Shown: in pieces, positions 13,246-14,275 of the stretch
Numbering within the stretch: the stretch's first letter is position 1
How the letters are laid out: each line of letters starts with the position of its first letter
Assembly (NCBI GenBank): GCA_949747935.1
Contig: CATKHE010000148.1
Span: 1-14,275 of the forward strand
Source: an uncultured Eubacteriales bacterium
GTDB lineage: Bacteria; Bacillota_A; Clostridia; Oscillospirales; Oscillospiraceae
Direction of reading: 5' to 3'
DNA length: 14,275 nucleotides
Translations under genes and position numbers: made by a program
The notes under the pieces: model-generated
The model's database searches: none
What the model was told of the DNA's origin: nothing
What the model saw: the letters and a program-made list of their open reading frames with translations, nothing else

Positions 13246-14275
13246 TCAGATCGTTGTGATGTCGATGGGGGTCAGGTCCTCGCTGCGGCTGCGCTGCCGG
13301 ACGGTGAGCAGGGCCCGGGCGGTGTCCACCGAGGTGACACAGCCCACGCCGTGCTCTACGGCGGAGCGGCGGATGCGGAAGCCGTCGGAGTCGTGCTTTC
13401 TTCCCCGGGTGGGGGTGTTGATGATCAGGTCCACCGTGCCCGAGGCGATCATGTCCAGGATATTGGGATGGGCCTGGGACACCCGGTTGACGCTCTTGCA
13501 CGCGATGCCCGCCTCCTGGAGCACCTGACAGGTGCCGGCGGTGGCGTACAGCTCCACCCCCATCTCCTCGAAGCCCCGGGCGATGGAGACGCTCTCCTCC
13601 TTGTCCTCGTCCTTTACGGTGATGATGACCCGGCCGCCTCTCTTCGGGGCCCGCATGCCTGAGCCCTTGAAGGCCTTGAGCAGTGCCTGTGGGTAGGTCT
13701 CAGCCAGGCCCAGCACCTCGCCGGTGGACTTCATCTCCGGGCCCAGGCCGGTATCCACGTCGGTGAGCTTCTCGAAGGAGAATACCGGGGCCTTGACGGC
13801 GAAGTAGTCGGCCTCCCGGTAGATGCCGGTGCCGTACTCCATATCCTTCAGCTTCTCCCCCAGCATGACCCGGGTGGCAAGGTCTATGATGGGCACGCCG
13901 GTGACCTTGGAAATATAGGGGATGGTCCGGGAGGACCGGGGATTGACCTCGATGACGTAAATATCGTCGTTGTACAGGATATACTGGGCGTTAATCAGGC
14001 CGATCACGCCCAGGTGCTTGGCCATGTTCCGGGTGTGCTGTAAAATCAGCTCCCGGTGCTTGTCCTCCAGGTGGAGGGGGGGATAGACGGCGATGGAGTC
14101 CCCGGAGTGAACCCCGGCCCGCTCCACGTGCTCCATGATGCCGGGGATGAGAATGTCCTCCCCGTCGAACACGCCGTCCACCTCCAGCTCCCGGCCCATG
14201 AGGTACTTGTCCACCAGGATGGGGTGTTCCTGGACGGTCATGTTGATGATCTTCATGAACTCCTCAATGTTCCGG
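13246..14275 (-). CDS. carB: Carbamoyl-phosphate synthase large subunit, C-terminal part
   Basis: The last 343 or so residues of a protein usually about 1070 long; the 5' end lies beyond the right edge of the window, so the internal ATG at 14256 is not the start. The visible part covers the end of the second ATP-grasp domain, which phosphorylates carbamate (VDKYLMGRELEVDGVFDG, then NAQYILYNDDIYVIEVNPRSSRT and the segment before GVPIIDLATR), then the linker with GEVLGLAETYPQALLKAF. The C-terminal MGS-like allosteric domain follows (from GRVIITVKDEDK, with YATAGTCQVLQEAGI, and DLIINTP near the end). The enzyme makes carbamoyl phosphate from glutamine, bicarbonate and ATP for pyrimidine and arginine synthesis, in complex with CarA. 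The MGS domain binds regulators such as UMP or ornithine in known members. Everything visible is intact. Confidence 0.96.
   Translation of the reverse strand, partial: RNIEEFMKIINMTVQEHPILVDKYLMGRELEVDGVFDGEDILIPGIMEHVERAGVHSGDSIAVYPPLHLEDKHRELILQHTRNMAKHLGVIGLINAQYILYNDDIYVIEVNPRSSRTIPYISKVTGVPIIDLATRVMLGEKLKDMEYGTGIYREADYFAVKAPVFSFEKLTDVDTGLGPEMKSTGEVLGLAETYPQALLKAFKGSGMRAPKRGGRVIITVKDEDKEESVSIARGFEEMGVELYATAGTCQVLQEAGIACKSVNRVSQAHPNILDMIASGTVDLIINTPTRGRKHDSDGFRIRRSAVEHGVGCVTSVDTARALLTVRQRSRSEDLTPIDITTI

Noticed and set aside
1..14275. CRISPR arrays, tRNA or rRNA genes, insertion sequences, integrases or prophage structural genes
   Set aside because: No regularly spaced repeats, tRNA-like cloverleafs, rRNA segments or transposase motifs were seen. 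The methyltransferase is the only gene with possible mobile-element links.

Overview
The window is high-GC (roughly 60%), densely packed bacterial DNA. The DUF4860 and PilT pilus genes, the cytoplasmic hybrid kinase with its N-terminal 'CHxxFY' module, the DUF2156 protein and clean sigma-A promoters point to a Firmicute of class Clostridia, most likely a gut Oscillospiraceae (Flavonifractor/Lawsonibacter/Pseudoflavonifractor-like). This assignment is inferred from protein character and composition; no database was searched.

Layout. (1) 1-311, +: C-terminal end of a cobalamin-binding methyltransferase, probably a clostridial MetH-type protein, closed by a bidirectional terminator (317-346). 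(2) 347-3744, -: three genes reading leftwards: a BTAD/SARP-type regulator with a degenerate GGDEF-like C-terminus, a PPP-like metallophosphoesterase and a DUF2156 protein. (3) 3745-4087: a 343-bp divergent control region with two well-formed, oppositely directed sigma-A promoters. Two adjacent inverted repeats lie between them. (4) 4088-5107, +: a transglutaminase-fold lipoprotein, followed by a 17-bp-stem hairpin. (5) 5222-9046, +: a six-gene type IV pilus-like operon (PilC/GspF-type platform, four small single-TM pseudopilin-like proteins, PilT ATPase) with overlapping or nearly abutting genes. (6) 9072-12286, +: a 1050-residue soluble hybrid histidine kinase with its own consensus promoter. 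(7) 12358-13206, +: a D12-class DNA adenine methyltransferase without a restriction partner. (8) 13246-14275, -: the 3' end of carB, convergent with the methyltransferase across a shared terminator.

How the genes may work together. Genes 5222-9046 form one machine: the platform protein anchors a pseudopilus built from small bitopic subunits, and PilT powers retraction. No extension ATPase (PilB), prepilin peptidase, PilM/N/O or obvious major pilin is visible, so the system is either split across the genome or unusually small. The lipoprotein upstream is exported and could act at the same cell-surface site. The divergent BTAD regulator may control it through the inverted repeats. The kinase has two receiver domains and no DNA-binding output, so its signal must leave by phosphotransfer to a partner outside the window. 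The most notable items are the non-canonical pilus operon, the regulator with SASQF in place of GGDEF, the kinase's N-terminal pseudo-receiver-like module, and the promoter/terminator overlap before the pilus operon.
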